Shown one piece after another: positions 41,689 through 50,611 of a DNA stretch of 64,000 nt. The DNA lies in the NCBI RefSeq assembly GCF_024494645.1, contig NZ_JANHDJ010000004.1, positions 248,001-312,000 on the forward strand, given 5' to 3'. How positions within the stretch are numbered: the first letter of the stretch is position 1; every line of letters starts with the position of its first letter. Source of the DNA: Halohasta litorea (lineage in GTDB: Archaea; Halobacteriota; Halobacteria; Halobacteriales; Haloferacaceae). The notes beneath the pieces were generated by a model. The model was not told the origin of the DNA. It worked only from the letters and a program-made list of their open reading frames with translations, and did no database searches. A program made the translations under genes and the position numbers.

Positions 41689-42744
41689 ATGAGTAAATCC
41701 TATCTGGATGCTGGCGAGGAGGTCGACGAAGCGGACGTAGTTCGTATCGGACTCAACGGATTCGGCCGAATCGGTCGCAGCGTGTTCCGCGCGGTCATGG
41801 AGAACCCGCGGCTCGAACTCGCAGGCATCAACGACGTGATGGACTTCGAGGACATGGAGTACCTCGGCAAGTACGACACCATCATGGGCCGACTCGACGG
41901 CCTCGAACTCGAAGACGACGAGCTTTCGATCGGCGGTACTTCGGTCTCGCTCTACAACATTCAGAGCCCCAGCGAGCTGCCGTGGGGCGACCTCGACGTA
42001 GACGTCGCCTTCGAGTGTACCGGCATTTTCCGGACGAAAGACGACGCCAGTCAGCACCTCGACGCCGGTGCGGACAAGGTCGTCATCTCCGCGCCGCCGA
42101 AAGGCGACAAGCCGGTCAAAACGCTGGTCTACGGCGTCAACGAAGACGAGTACGACGGCGAGGACGTCGTCTCGAACGCTTCCTGTACGACCAACAGCGT
42201 CACGCCGGTCGCCCACGTGCTCGACGAGGAGTTCGGCATCAACACGGCGACGCTGACGACGATCCACGCCTACACGGGCAGCCAGACGCTGATCGACGCC
42301 CCGAAGGGTAAGACCCGTCGTGGCCGCGCAGCCGCCGAGAACATCGTCCCGACCTCGACGGGTGCCGCACAGGCCACCACCGAGATCCTGCCACAGCTCA
42401 AAGGCAAGATGGACGGGATGGCAGTCCGCGTCCCGATCCCGAACGGCTCGATCACCGAGCTGGTCGTCGACCTCGAAGCCGACGTCACCGAAGAGGACGT
42501 CAACGACGCCTTCCGTGATGCCGCCGACAGCGGCCCACTCGCAGGCGTGCTGGGCTACACCGACGACGAGATCGTCTCCTCGGACATCGTCGGCCTGCCG
42601 TTCTCGTCGTACGCCGACCTCAGCTCCACGAACGTCATCGGCGGCGAGGGCGGCCTCGTGAAGATCCTGACGTGGTACGACAACGAGTACGGCTTCTCGA
42701 ACCGGATGCTCGACGTCGCCGAGTACATCACCAACGAAGCCTAA
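41689..42744 (+). CDS. gap: Glyceraldehyde-3-phosphate dehydrogenase (type I, bacterial-type)
   Basis: A 351-residue phosphorylating GAPDH of the type I (bacterial/eukaryotic) class rather than the archaeal type II. The Rossmann motif is RIGLNGFGRIGR, the catalytic Cys lies in SNASCTTNSVTPVAHVL, HAYTGSQTLID contains the substrate-binding His/Thr region, and WYDNEYGFSNRM ends the protein. The short N-terminal extension (MSKSYLDAGEEVDEAD) is haloarchaeal-like. It is followed by phosphoglycerate kinase, the next step of lower glycolysis. Confidence 0.96.
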   Translation: MSKSYLDAGEEVDEADVVRIGLNGFGRIGRSVFRAVMENPRLELAGINDVMDFEDMEYLGKYDTIMGRLDGLELEDDELSIGGTSVSLYNIQSPSELPWGDLDVDVAFECTGIFRTKDDASQHLDAGADKVVISAPPKGDKPVKTLVYGVNEDEYDGEDVVSNASCTTNSVTPVAHVLDEEFGINTATLTTIHAYTGSQTLIDAPKGKTRRGRAAAENIVPTSTGAAQATTEILPQLKGKMDGMAVRVPIPNGSITELVVDLEADVTEEDVNDAFRDAADSGPLAGVLGYTDDEIVSSDIVGLPFSSYADLSSTNVIGGEGGLVKILTWYDNEYGFSNRMLDVAEYITNEA

Positions 42745-42810
42745 CTCGCCAGTCGGTCCCCGCAGTCGGTGCAGCGTCTTTTAAACCCCGCAACAGCCGT
42801 CTACAAACTC

Positions 42811-44031
42811 ATGACATCTTTCAACACGATCGACGACCTCGATGCCGAACAGCGCGTCCTCGTCCGCCTCGACCTCAACTCCCCGGTCGACGACGGCGAG
42901 GTCCAGGACAACCGCCGCTTCAGCCGCCACGCCGAGACAGTCAAAGAACTCGCCGAGGCGGGCCACCGCGTCGTGCTGATGGCTCACCAGGGCCGACCCG
43001 GCAACGACACCTTCGTCTCGCTTGACCAACACGCCGAGATCATGGCCGACCACATCGGTCGTGACGTGCAGTTCGTCGACGACATCTATGGCGATGACGC
43101 CATCGCGGCCATCGAATCCCTGGAGGCTGGCGACGTGCTCCTGCTCGAAAACACCCGGATGAGCGACGACGAACTTCCCGAGGAAGACCCGGAAGTCAAG
43201 GCCGAAACCGAGTTCGTCCGGACGCTCGCGCCGCACTTCGACGCCTACATCAACGACGCCTACTCGGCGGCCCACCGGAAACACGCCTCCCTCGTGGGGT
43301 TCCCGCTCGTCCTGCCTGCCTTCGCGGGTCGGGTGATGGAAACCGAGTACGAGGCCAACACCGCCATCGCCAACCGCGAGTTCGACGGGCAGGTCACGAT
43401 GGTCGTCGGCGGCACCAAAGCCACCGACGTGATCGGCGTGATGAACACGCTGGGCGACAAGATCGACACCTTCTGTATGGGCGGGATCGCCAGCCACCTG
43501 TTCCTCCGGGCGGCGGGCTACGATGTCGGCTACGACCGCCACGAGAACCTCGACCTGTACGACACCCAGTGGGAGAACAACGAGGAGATTATCCGCGAGC
43601 TCTACGAGGAGCGCCGCGACCAGATCAAACTTCCCGAGGGATTGGCCTACGAGGATGACGACGGCGAGCGCGCCGAGCACGACAACGAGGAACTCGACGC
43701 CGCGAACTACGATTACATGGACATCTCCGAGGAGACGGTCGACAAATACGACCCGATCATTCGGGATTCGGATGCCGTCTTCCTGAAGGGAGCCCTCGGC
43801 GTCTTCGAGGACGAGAAGTTCTCGGCGGGGACGGTCGGCGCAGTGAAAGCGATCGCCGAGACCGACTGCTTCTCGGTGGTCGGCGGCGGCGACACCTCCC
43901 GATCGATCGAGATGTACGGGATGGACGAAGACGACTTCGACCACGTCTCGATCGCTGGCGGCGCGTACATCCGCGCGCTGACCGGCGACGATCTGCCGGG
44001 CGTCGAACTGCTGATCGAGGCCGCCGAGTAG
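42811..44031 (+). CDS. pgk: Phosphoglycerate kinase
   Basis: A 406-residue kinase interconverting 1,3-bisphosphoglycerate and 3-phosphoglycerate. Signature segments are VRLDLNSPV, RRFSRHAETVKELAEAGHRVVLMAHQGRP, NDAYSAAHRKHAS, VGGTKATDVIGVM and VVGGGDTSRSIEMYG. A CTTTTAAACC box lies about 27 bases before the ATG at 42811, so the transcript is probably leaderless and separately promoted from gap although the two are only 66 bp apart. A T-run at 44072 may terminate it. Confidence 0.96.
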   Translation: MTSFNTIDDLDAEQRVLVRLDLNSPVDDGEVQDNRRFSRHAETVKELAEAGHRVVLMAHQGRPGNDTFVSLDQHAEIMADHIGRDVQFVDDIYGDDAIAAIESLEAGDVLLLENTRMSDDELPEEDPEVKAETEFVRTLAPHFDAYINDAYSAAHRKHASLVGFPLVLPAFAGRVMETEYEANTAIANREFDGQVTMVVGGTKATDVIGVMNTLGDKIDTFCMGGIASHLFLRAAGYDVGYDRHENLDLYDTQWENNEEIIRELYEERRDQIKLPEGLAYEDDDGERAEHDNEELDAANYDYMDISEETVDKYDPIIRDSDAVFLKGALGVFEDEKFSAGTVGAVKAIAETDCFSVVGGGDTSRSIEMYGMDEDDFDHVSIAGGAYIRALTGDDLPGVELLIEAAE

Positions 44032-44071
44032 TCGGCTCGACGACGTTGGGCGCCGACTATAGATGACACAG

Positions 44072-44077
44072 TTTTTT
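44072..44077 (+). terminator. T-run after pgk
   Basis: Six T residues 41 bases after the pgk stop codon, before the next gene on the same strand; a weak archaeal-type terminator. Confidence 0.4.
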
Positions 44078-44101
44078 GTTCAGTAGAATGACTGGTTGCG
44101 T

Positions 44102-44497
44102 ATGGCTCCCCGTGACTTCGAGCCGTACTTTCCGAACCGCCCGCCGACGTGGGTCGAGGTGATCGGCAGCGTTGCGACTACGGGGCTCCTGCTCCCGAAT
44201 TTGGTCGCCGAGGTCGACTCGTTCATGATCGCTGCCGCCGGATTCATTCTATTTCTGCTCGCGCTCCCGTTCGAAGTTGTCGAGGACTGCTTTCACCGTA
44301 TTGGGATGAGCGGCCGTGGGTTGCTCGTCTTGGGCGTCTTCATTGGGGTCCAACTGATCGCGGAACTGGCTCCGCAGTTGACTCCGATTCTCATTGATGC
44401 CAGCACTGGCGGTCTGCTGGCGACGCTCCTGTATTTCACCGCCTTCCTCGCCAAAGAGCGGACGGTTTCGGGCTGGAGGGTGACGCCGGACGAGTGA
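44102..44497 (+). CDS. Membrane protein of unknown function
   Basis: A 131-residue protein with four predicted helices (VEVIGSVATTGLLLPNL, FMIAAAGFILFLLALPF, GRGLLVLGVFIGVQLIAEL and STGGLLATLLYFTAFLA) and hydrophilic ends. No family recognised. The ATG at 44102 is chosen over a start two codons upstream. It lies between pgk and the phosphoesterase gene on the same strand. Confidence 0.65.
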   Translation: MAPRDFEPYFPNRPPTWVEVIGSVATTGLLLPNLVAEVDSFMIAAAGFILFLLALPFEVVEDCFHRIGMSGRGLLVLGVFIGVQLIAELAPQLTPILIDASTGGLLATLLYFTAFLAKERTVSGWRVTPDE

Positions 44498-44547
44498 GCC
44501 GCCCGCGAACGGATCAATTTCTTAGGCCTTGCCCACGACCACCCAGT

Positions 44548-45051
44548 ATGAAACTCGGCATCGTCTCCGATACCCACGACAACCTCGACTACGTCGACCA
44601 AGCCGTCTGGCTGTTCGAATCCGAAGGCGTAGAGCGCGTCATCCACTGCGGCGACATCGTCGCCCCGTTTTCGGCGACCCCCTTCGACAGCGACACCTTC
44701 GAGTTCTACGCCGTCCGCGGCAACAACGACGGCGAGTGGGCCCTCGCCAACACGGTCGAAGAGTTCGGCACCTATCTCGGCGAGTGTGGGCGGCTCACGG
44801 TCGACGGCGTCTCCATCGCGGTCTACCACGGCACCAACAAACTGCTCCGGGAGGCGCTGGTCGACTCCGGCGAGTACGACTACGTGATTCATGGCCACAC
44901 CCACGAACGCGCCCTCGAAGCCCGCGATGGCACCGTGCGCGTCAATCCGGGCGGGCTGCCGATCCCCGGCTCCGACGATGCCTTTCACGTCGCCACGCTC
45001 GACACCGAGGGTTCGGGATCCGAGGCGATCACACACCACCAGTTGAAGTAG
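44548..45051 (+). CDS. Metallophosphoesterase (YfcE/MJ0936 family)
   Basis: A 167-residue calcineurin-like phosphoesterase with all five metal motifs: GIVSDTHDN, IHCGDIV, RGNNDGE, VYHGTNK and IHGHTHE. Archaeal YfcE-type enzymes hydrolyse phosphodiesters such as bis-p-nitrophenyl phosphate in vitro; the cellular substrate is unknown. The ATG at 44548 directly begins the first motif. The aldo/keto reductase gene follows 20 bp later, possibly cotranscribed. Confidence 0.93.
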   Translation: MKLGIVSDTHDNLDYVDQAVWLFESEGVERVIHCGDIVAPFSATPFDSDTFEFYAVRGNNDGEWALANTVEEFGTYLGECGRLTVDGVSIAVYHGTNKLLREALVDSGEYDYVIHGHTHERALEARDGTVRVNPGGLPIPGSDDAFHVATLDTEGSGSEAITHHQLK

Positions 45052-45071
45052 GAGCCGGTCGACTGGCCGGT

Positions 45072-45905
45072 ATGACGTCCGTTCCGACACGAACGCTTCC
45101 GAGCGGCGATGAGATCCCACTCGTTGGCTTCGGCACCTACGACATCGATCCGGAGAACACCACCGAGGCGGTTCGAACTGCCCTTGAGGCGGGGTATCGA
45201 CACATCGACTGTGCGGAGGGGTACGGCAACGAACGCGAGGTCGGCGAGGCACTGGCAGCGTACGACCGCGAGGAGCTGTTTGTCACCTCGAAAGTCGTGC
45301 CGAAACACCTCCACTACGAATCCCTTCTTTCGGCGTGTCGTGACTCGCTCGACCGGTTAGGCACTGACTACCTCGACCTATACCAGATCCACTGGCCCAA
45401 TCCGGCGGTCTCGCTGCGTGAGACGCTGTCGGCGATGGCACGGCTCGTCGAGGAAGGACTGGTCCGCAACATCGGCGTGAGCAATTTCACGGCCTACCAG
45501 TTGATGTTTGCGCGGCGAATTTCGGACGTTCCAATCGCAATGAACCAGGTCGAACTCCACCCGTGGTTCAAACAGGCGGAACTGCGGGCGTACGCAACCG
45601 ACCACGACGTGCCGCTGGCGGCGGCCGCACCCCTGGCCCGGACGGCAGTGTTCGACGAGCCGGTGATCCTGGAGCTGGCCGAACAGTACGACAAAACCCC
45701 GGCCCAGATCGTGATTCGGTGGCAGGTCCAAAACGGGATCGTGACGATTCCCCGGTCGACCACACCCGATCACATCCGGTCGAATCTAGCGGTCACCGAC
45801 TGGGAGTTGGATGAGGCCGATATGGACCGGATCGAGGCGATTGACCGACGGGAGCGGCAGTATATGATCGATCCGAGCCATCCACGGTATGGTATCTCAC
45901 AATAA
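45072..45905 (+). CDS. Aldo/keto reductase
   Basis: A 277-residue AKR barrel enzyme. The catalytic tetrad is visible: Asp and Tyr in HIDCAEGYGNEREVG, Lys in VTSKV and His in YQIHWP. NADPH-binding segments IGVSNF, MNQVELHP and IPRSTTPDHIRSNL are typical. It resembles 2,5-diketogluconate reductase-type proteins; the natural aldehyde or ketone substrate is not known. Its stop codon abuts that of the converging pilin-like gene. Confidence 0.94.
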   Translation: MTSVPTRTLPSGDEIPLVGFGTYDIDPENTTEAVRTALEAGYRHIDCAEGYGNEREVGEALAAYDREELFVTSKVVPKHLHYESLLSACRDSLDRLGTDYLDLYQIHWPNPAVSLRETLSAMARLVEEGLVRNIGVSNFTAYQLMFARRISDVPIAMNQVELHPWFKQAELRAYATDHDVPLAAAAPLARTAVFDEPVILELAEQYDKTPAQIVIRWQVQNGIVTIPRSTTPDHIRSNLAVTDWELDEADMDRIEAIDRRERQYMIDPSHPRYGISQ

Positions 45906-46847
45906 TCAGCAGACATTGAGATCGACCACGTCGTCGTGTTTGGCGTCCATCGCACACTGGACGACGTTCCGGTTGCCCGCCGAGAGTCGCTCGTTGCTGA
46001 CGAAGAGCTCGGCGACGTAGCCGTTGAACCCCCGGCTCGATCCGGCCGCGCCGATCCGAACCTCGCTGCCGAGTTCGGCGATCCCATCGCGGTCAGTGCC
46101 AAGATTCTCGCCGTTCACAAAGAGGGTCCCCTGCTCGCCGTCGGTCGTATGGGTGATGATTGCCCACTCGCCGTCGGTGGTGATCTCCGGAGTCGGTCCT
46201 GGAGTCGCCCACCACTCGTCGGCCCGACCGCTCTCGATCGGCGCGTCGGACTGGCGGAGTTCAATGGCTGGGTCACCGTCATCGGCCGCATCGATCGCAT
46301 ACAGCCCGCCGTTTCGGTACTCCTTGTCGATCACGTACACCAGCATCGTCACGGTCAGCCCCGAATCGTTCCGGACAGACATGGCGTCGGGCGTAGCATC
46401 GACCCGGAGGGAGCTGTTGGCGGTGCCGTCGAACCGGATCGCGTCGATTCCGTCGATGACCGCCCACTCGGGAGCCTCGCCGGTCGGCCGTGCGTCGAAC
46501 TCGTTGCTGCTTCTGTCCCGCCACTCGGTGACGGGATCGCCGGGCGACACGCCCCGATTCGCTGTGGCATCGAGCCAGAGCACACAGGGGAACGAGCCAT
46601 CCGAATACCGCGCGTTCTCGGCTCTGTCCTCGGCGAATCCGGCCACGTCTCGCGGATCGAAATCCAGGGCGTAGGTACACTCGCCGCTGCCTGCGGGAAC
46701 GGTCGTCGGCTGACCGACCAGATCGACGTAGCCGAGCGCTACCGCACTGACGACGACGATAACGATGACCGAGACCGCGATCAGAAGCGTCGTCTGCACC
46801 GGCGCGGCCGACCGCCCGTCTCGAATCACCCCACCAGTCCGTTTCAT
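45906..46847 (-). CDS. Pilin-like/LamG-like exported protein
   Basis: A 313-residue protein. The N-terminus (RDGRSAAPVQTTLLIAVSVIVIVVVSAVALGYVDL) resembles the haloarchaeal type IV pilin-like leader plus hydrophobic helix, so it is probably membrane-anchored or assembled outside the cell. The rest looks like a LamG/concanavalin-type beta-sandwich (VLWLDATANRG near 90, FDGTANSSLRV, WAIITHTTDGEQGTLFVNGENLG, AELFVSNERL). Four Cys residues could form disulphides. LamG domains bind carbohydrates or proteins, so adhesion is possible. A palindromic TATA-like element lies about 60 bases upstream. Confidence 0.7.
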   Translation of the reverse strand: MKRTGGVIRDGRSAAPVQTTLLIAVSVIVIVVVSAVALGYVDLVGQPTTVPAGSGECTYALDFDPRDVAGFAEDRAENARYSDGSFPCVLWLDATANRGVSPGDPVTEWRDRSSNEFDARPTGEAPEWAVIDGIDAIRFDGTANSSLRVDATPDAMSVRNDSGLTVTMLVYVIDKEYRNGGLYAIDAADDGDPAIELRQSDAPIESGRADEWWATPGPTPEITTDGEWAIITHTTDGEQGTLFVNGENLGTDRDGIAELGSEVRIGAAGSSRGFNGYVAELFVSNERLSAGNRNVVQCAMDAKHDDVVDLNVC

Positions 46848-46905
46848 ATATGGTCCCGAACGAACGGGTTCCGACTAGATCATAACGAACGGAACAAGTA
46901 AGTTC

Positions 46906-46919
46906 CTATTTATAAATAG
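46906..46919. promoter_or_regulatory. TATA-like palindrome upstream of pilin-like gene
   Basis: CTATTTATAAATAG is a perfect 14-bp palindrome 59-72 bases before the pilin-like start and 24 bases after the pgi stop codon. It includes a good TATA element (TTTATAAA), implying a short leader on the pilin-like mRNA. Confidence 0.45.
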
Positions 46920-46942
46920 TCAATAGTGTCGGGCGGATCGGC

Positions 46943-48235
46943 CTACTCGATAGTGAACTCGCGTTTGTCGGCGACCGCCTCGGCCTCCTGGAACTCGCCG
47001 CCGCCGAGCAGGCCGCGGGCGGCCTTCTTGCCCCACTCGACTGCGGGCTGGGTAAACGTCGAGACGCCTGCGAGTTCGCCGTACATCACGGTGGCGGCCT
47101 CCATCGCATACAGGAGTTCGCCGACCCCGTGGGCGTCGACGCGATCGATCTCGATCCGAACGTTGGGTCGGTCCTCCGCGGCGAGACTGGCCTCGGTGGC
47201 CTCGAACTCGGCATCAAGCAGGTCGCCGAGTCCCGCGCCGCCGAGATACGAGAGGCCTTCCAGATCCGTCTCGGGGATGTCGATATCCTCGCGCTGGCGG
47301 GGACGCACGAGCGTGACGAGTTTGTCCCGTGGGCCAGCCCGGTAGAGCTGGAGCTGGGAGTGTTGGTCGGTCGCGCCGAGTGCGCGGGCGGGCGTCTGGC
47401 CGAGCCCCTCCTTGCCTAAGCTCTCGGCCCACAGTTGGGCGAACCACTCGGCGAAGTATTCCAGCGACTCCGCGTAGGGCATCATCGCGTTGGTGAGCGC
47501 GCCGCGCTCGGCGAGTGCGTAGGCAACCGCGCCGTAGGCGTAGCCCGGCGACGCTTCGAGGGACCCCGAGAGCTTGTCCATCTCGCTGCGGGCCCCCTCG
47601 ATGACACCCTCAATATTGAGTCCCTGTAGGGCCGCACACGCGAGGCCGACCGTCGAGAGCGCCGAGAACCGACCCGGCACGCCGTCGGGGACCTTCAGCG
47701 AGGGCAGGTCGTGTTTGTCGGCGAGGTTCCGGAGGTTGCCCTCGTCGCCAGTTGTGACAAAGGTTTGGTCGGTCCAGTCGACGCCCGCGTCGGCCATCGC
47801 CTCGCGGACAACAAGGAAGTTAGCGAGGGTTTCGGCGGTCGTCCCCGAGCGGGAGACGACGTTGACCACGGTTTCGTCGAGTGGGAGGGACTCCAGGAGT
47901 TCCGCAGTGTCTTCGGGATCGACGTTGTCCAGGAAGTGCGCCTCAACGTCGGTCTGGTCGGCCAGCGCGGCCGAAATGGTTGCCGCGCCGAGAGCGCTGC
48001 CGCCGATGCCAACCGTCAGGACGGCCTCGGGGGTTCCGAAGGGCTCGACCGCCGCACGGATCTCGTCGGTGTCGACCGTCTCGGGGAGGTTGAGCGCGGC
48101 GTAGCCGTGTTCCTCGGCCGCCATACCCTCGGCGATCCGCTCGTGGGCGATTGCTACGCGCTCATCGAGTCGGTCGAGAGTTTGTTCGGTGATGCCGGGA
48201 GAGGTATCCAACACGTTTCCAATATCCAGATACAT
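46943..48235 (-). CDS. pgi: Glucose-6-phosphate isomerase
   Basis: A 430-residue phosphoglucose isomerase interconverting glucose-6-phosphate and fructose-6-phosphate. It is of the sugar-isomerase fold seen in the bacterial/eukaryotic family rather than the cupin type. The SIS region has VGIGGSALGAATIS and NVVSRSGTTAETLANFLVVRE, with TTGDEGNL and FSALSTVGLACAALQG later. At 430 residues it is shorter than E. coli Pgi but normal for haloarchaea. It is 4 kb from gap-pgk, a loose clustering of glycolytic/gluconeogenic genes. Confidence 0.94.
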   Translation of the reverse strand: MYLDIGNVLDTSPGITEQTLDRLDERVAIAHERIAEGMAAEEHGYAALNLPETVDTDEIRAAVEPFGTPEAVLTVGIGGSALGAATISAALADQTDVEAHFLDNVDPEDTAELLESLPLDETVVNVVSRSGTTAETLANFLVVREAMADAGVDWTDQTFVTTGDEGNLRNLADKHDLPSLKVPDGVPGRFSALSTVGLACAALQGLNIEGVIEGARSEMDKLSGSLEASPGYAYGAVAYALAERGALTNAMMPYAESLEYFAEWFAQLWAESLGKEGLGQTPARALGATDQHSQLQLYRAGPRDKLVTLVRPRQREDIDIPETDLEGLSYLGGAGLGDLLDAEFEATEASLAAEDRPNVRIEIDRVDAHGVGELLYAMEAATVMYGELAGVSTFTQPAVEWGKKAARGLLGGGEFQEAEAVADKREFTIE

Positions 48236-48350
48236 ACGTACCTGCGCGTCCGGCTACGGTAAAATCGTTGTCGTCTGTCGGGATAGCCGACTGTCGGTCT
48301 GTACGACCCGATCCACGACGTTTAATTCCGGTGACCACCTATCGCTGGCA

Positions 48351-48887
48351 ATGGCAGACGGCTACCGCGGGCTGTTCGGCGCGTTCCCGTATGCCCTACG
48401 ACACGGTGACTCACGAGTTTTTAAACTGTACGTCCTCGTCGGCACGCTCGGGACCGTTTTTATAGGGGGGTTGTTCCTCCTGAGCCTGGTGGTCTGGATC
48501 GGCGAGACATCCGGAGCGCCGGGCGGCTCGCTGACGCTTTCGCGGACGTTCATCGCGGTCATGGGGCTGTTCGCCGCCGGACCGCTGCTCGCGCCGATCC
48601 TCTTGGTCGCCCGGAAACACCGGCGCGGCTTCTCGTATCACCCCCGTTACGATACGATCATGGCGCTGCTCGGCGTCGGATTTCTGGTATCGATCTACGT
48701 CGCCGCCATCATCTCGATGCCGGAGTGTTTCGAACTCGACGGGTCGACAGTGTGCCGTGATCCGCCGAGCGGCCCCTTCGGTCCCGTGGTGGGCGTTCTC
48801 TACGCCCTGCCGCAGATCGCCGCCATCAGTCCGCCAGTGATCATGATGGCCGCGATGGCCGCGGGCCACTACCTGCTGTCGCGGTGA
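48351..48887 (+). CDS. Four-helix membrane protein of unknown function
   Basis: A 178-residue membrane protein with four predicted helices (FKLYVLVGTLGTVFIGGLFLLSLVVWIG, FIAVMGLFAAGPLLAPILLVA, IMALLGVGFLVSIYVAAIIS and the C-terminal ISPPVIMMAAMAAGHYLL). An extracytoplasmic loop has two Cys residues (ECFELDGSTVCRD) that could pair. The ATG at 48351 lies about 27 bases after a TTTAATT box and is probably a leaderless start. No family recognised. Confidence 0.7.
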   Translation: MADGYRGLFGAFPYALRHGDSRVFKLYVLVGTLGTVFIGGLFLLSLVVWIGETSGAPGGSLTLSRTFIAVMGLFAAGPLLAPILLVARKHRRGFSYHPRYDTIMALLGVGFLVSIYVAAIISMPECFELDGSTVCRDPPSGPFGPVVGVLYALPQIAAISPPVIMMAAMAAGHYLLSR

Positions 48888-48903
48888 GCAGGCAGTCTAC
48901 ACG

Positions 48904-49350
48904 TCACTCGTTTACCGCACGCGGGTTGCCGTCGGTGGCATCCCGGTGCTGGTATCGATTGCAAATAATGGCCCCCAGAAGCACCACGAGCCCGCCGGTC
49001 CGTACGAAATACAGCACCGGGTACACCGGCGCGAGTAGGCGGTAGGGAGCGATCCGCAAGAGGCCGACTGAGACGATAACTCCACATGCACTGATCAACG
49101 CTAGCTGGACTAGTATCCCCGTCGAGCGGAATCCATCCGACTGGGTGATGACGTGGGCACCGACACCGACCGCGGCGAGGACGGCTGCGAGATCGGCAGC
49201 GATCTCGATGCTTGCGATGATGAGGAATCCGCCGCCCCAGCGGACATCACCGAGGAGCCCGAACAGTCCAGGAACCCAGAGTCGAGACAGCGAGAGAACC
49301 GCTCCAACGATCGCCACCCCAACCAGACGGCTGGAAAACGGACGTGTCAT
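48904..49350 (-). CDS. Membrane protein of unknown function
   Basis: A 148-residue protein with about four or five hydrophobic segments (VGVAIVGAVLSLSRLWVPGLFGLL, FLIIASIEIAADLAAVLAAVGVG, VQLALISACGVIVSVGLL and YFVRTGGLVVLLGAII). The end is Asn/Arg-rich. Its 3' end faces that of the preceding membrane protein with a 16-bp gap. No recognised family or functional residue. Confidence 0.65.
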   Translation of the reverse strand: MTRPFSSRLVGVAIVGAVLSLSRLWVPGLFGLLGDVRWGGGFLIIASIEIAADLAAVLAAVGVGAHVITQSDGFRSTGILVQLALISACGVIVSVGLLRIAPYRLLAPVYPVLYFVRTGGLVVLLGAIICNRYQHRDATDGNPRAVNE

Positions 49351-49471
49351 ATGATTCGCCTCCGAGGGCTCACGCGTAGGTGTTTCGGAGACTACAATCG
49401 AGCGCGAGTCGAGCCTCCCGGTGGGCAGCGATGACGAAACGCCGAAACCCCCGCGTCTCGACTATCCACCC

Positions 49472-49948
49472 ATGACTGACGACGACACGAAAGAGAGCAC
49501 GTTTCTCGTCACCCACGCCGACGGCGATTCGGCCGTATTAAAAGACGTTCACGACGGACAGGTCCACACGCTGGCCTCGAACCCTGGTGTGGAGGTCGAC
49601 GACGCCATCGAAGGCGAAGTCTCGCCCGATCCCCCGATGGAGGTGTCGTGGCAGCTCACCGAGATCGAGGAGCGGCGGTCCCTTTCGATCGAGGAAAGCG
49701 AGGAGCCGCCGACCCAGCAGGAACGACAGCTGGCAGCCGACCAGCCGGTCGGCGAACTGACGCGGGAGCCGCGGGCCGGGATCGGCGAAATTCACGTCCT
49801 GACCGTCCCCGAAGACGGGACCGGGGAGGCGGTTGCGGACGTCATCGACGACCGCGAGGGGACGCTCTCGCGGGCCGCACGCCTTGGCGTCAACCGAGTC
49901 GAGGTTCGCTCCGAGCCCGGCGTGGTGAGCATTCGATATCTGCCGTAG
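49472..49948 (+). CDS. Haloarchaeal DUF5812-like protein
   Basis: A 158-residue acidic soluble protein. The N-terminus (KESTFLVTHADGDSAVLKDVHDGQVHTL) and the C-terminal RLGVNRVEVRSEPGVVSIRYLP recall the conserved haloarchaeal DUF5812 family, from memory. The central part is a charged linker rich in Glu (about residues 70-95). The ATG at 49472 begins the conserved N-terminus. No enzyme motif is seen; the N-terminal half may be an OB-like strand domain, but this is a guess. Confidence 0.72.
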   Translation: MTDDDTKESTFLVTHADGDSAVLKDVHDGQVHTLASNPGVEVDDAIEGEVSPDPPMEVSWQLTEIEERRSLSIEESEEPPTQQERQLAADQPVGELTREPRAGIGEIHVLTVPEDGTGEAVADVIDDREGTLSRAARLGVNRVEVRSEPGVVSIRYLP

Positions 49949-50042
49949 GAGTCGCTGGCAGCCGATCGCTTCATGCAGTCGCGGTGGATGGGACGGCATC
50001 GTGGGGTCACACATTATGTTTCCAGGAGACGTGTGTTCGACT

Positions 50043-50153
50043 ATGCCGCCCGACGACGAAGCCAACGACGGGTTCGACTGCCCAGTCTGCGGCGAGACCT
50101 TCGAGACCGACGCCGAGCGGGACAAACACCTCACACAGAACCACCCTGACTAA
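50043..50153 (+). CDS. C2H2 zinc-finger microprotein
   Basis: A 36-residue frame from ATG 50043 to TAA 50153. It encodes a single classical C2H2 finger: CPVCGETFETDAERDKHLTQNH (Cys-x2-Cys-x12-His-x4-His), with an acidic leader MPPDDEANDGFD. Small zinc-finger proteins of this size are common in haloarchaea and some have regulatory roles. Position between the DUF5812-like and tautomerase genes gives no direct hint. The perfect spacing of the ligands makes the frame credible despite its length. Confidence 0.78.
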   Translation: MPPDDEANDGFDCPVCGETFETDAERDKHLTQNHPD

Positions 50154-50203
50154 TTGCTCAGGGGCCCCAGAAGAGACAAGACGGAGACGACGTGACTCAT
50201 CCC

Positions 50204-50578
50204 ATGCCGCTACTCCAGTTCGATACGACGCTCTCGCTGTCGGCTGCCGAAAAAACAGCGTTCGCGGAGACGGTCACGGAGTTGTATACGACCGAGATGG
50301 ACACGACCGCAGGCCATGTCGCGGTGACGATCCGCGCCCGCGAGTCGGCCGACCTCCACCTCGGCCGTGCCGTCGAGGGGCCACTGCTGTTTTTGGACGC
50401 CGAGATCAGGCGCGGACGGTCCGTCGAGCGCAAGCGCGCGTTCGCCCTCGCGGTGATGGAACACGCTGGAACCACACACGACGTGCCCGACGAGAACATG
50501 AAAGTCGTGTTTACCGAGCATCCAGGAGACGCAATGATGGGCGTCGACCGCGTCGGCGGCGAGTGGAACGGCGAGTGA
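50204..50578 (+). CDS. Tautomerase/MIF superfamily protein
   Basis: A 124-residue protein starting M-P-L-L-Q-F. The catalytic Pro that follows the initiator Met is the hallmark of the tautomerase superfamily (4-oxalocrotonate tautomerase, CHMI, cis-CaaD, MIF). The segment ALAVMEHAGTTHDVPDENMKVVFTEHPGD matches the second strand-helix unit. Starting at the ATG at 50204 rather than four codons upstream places Pro at residue 2, which is decisive. The substrate is unknown. Confidence 0.85.
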   Translation: MPLLQFDTTLSLSAAEKTAFAETVTELYTTEMDTTAGHVAVTIRARESADLHLGRAVEGPLLFLDAEIRRGRSVERKRAFALAVMEHAGTTHDVPDENMKVVFTEHPGDAMMGVDRVGGEWNGE

Positions 50579-50611
50579 CCGACCGAAAACCGGGCAGTCA
50601 CCCTCAACCGA

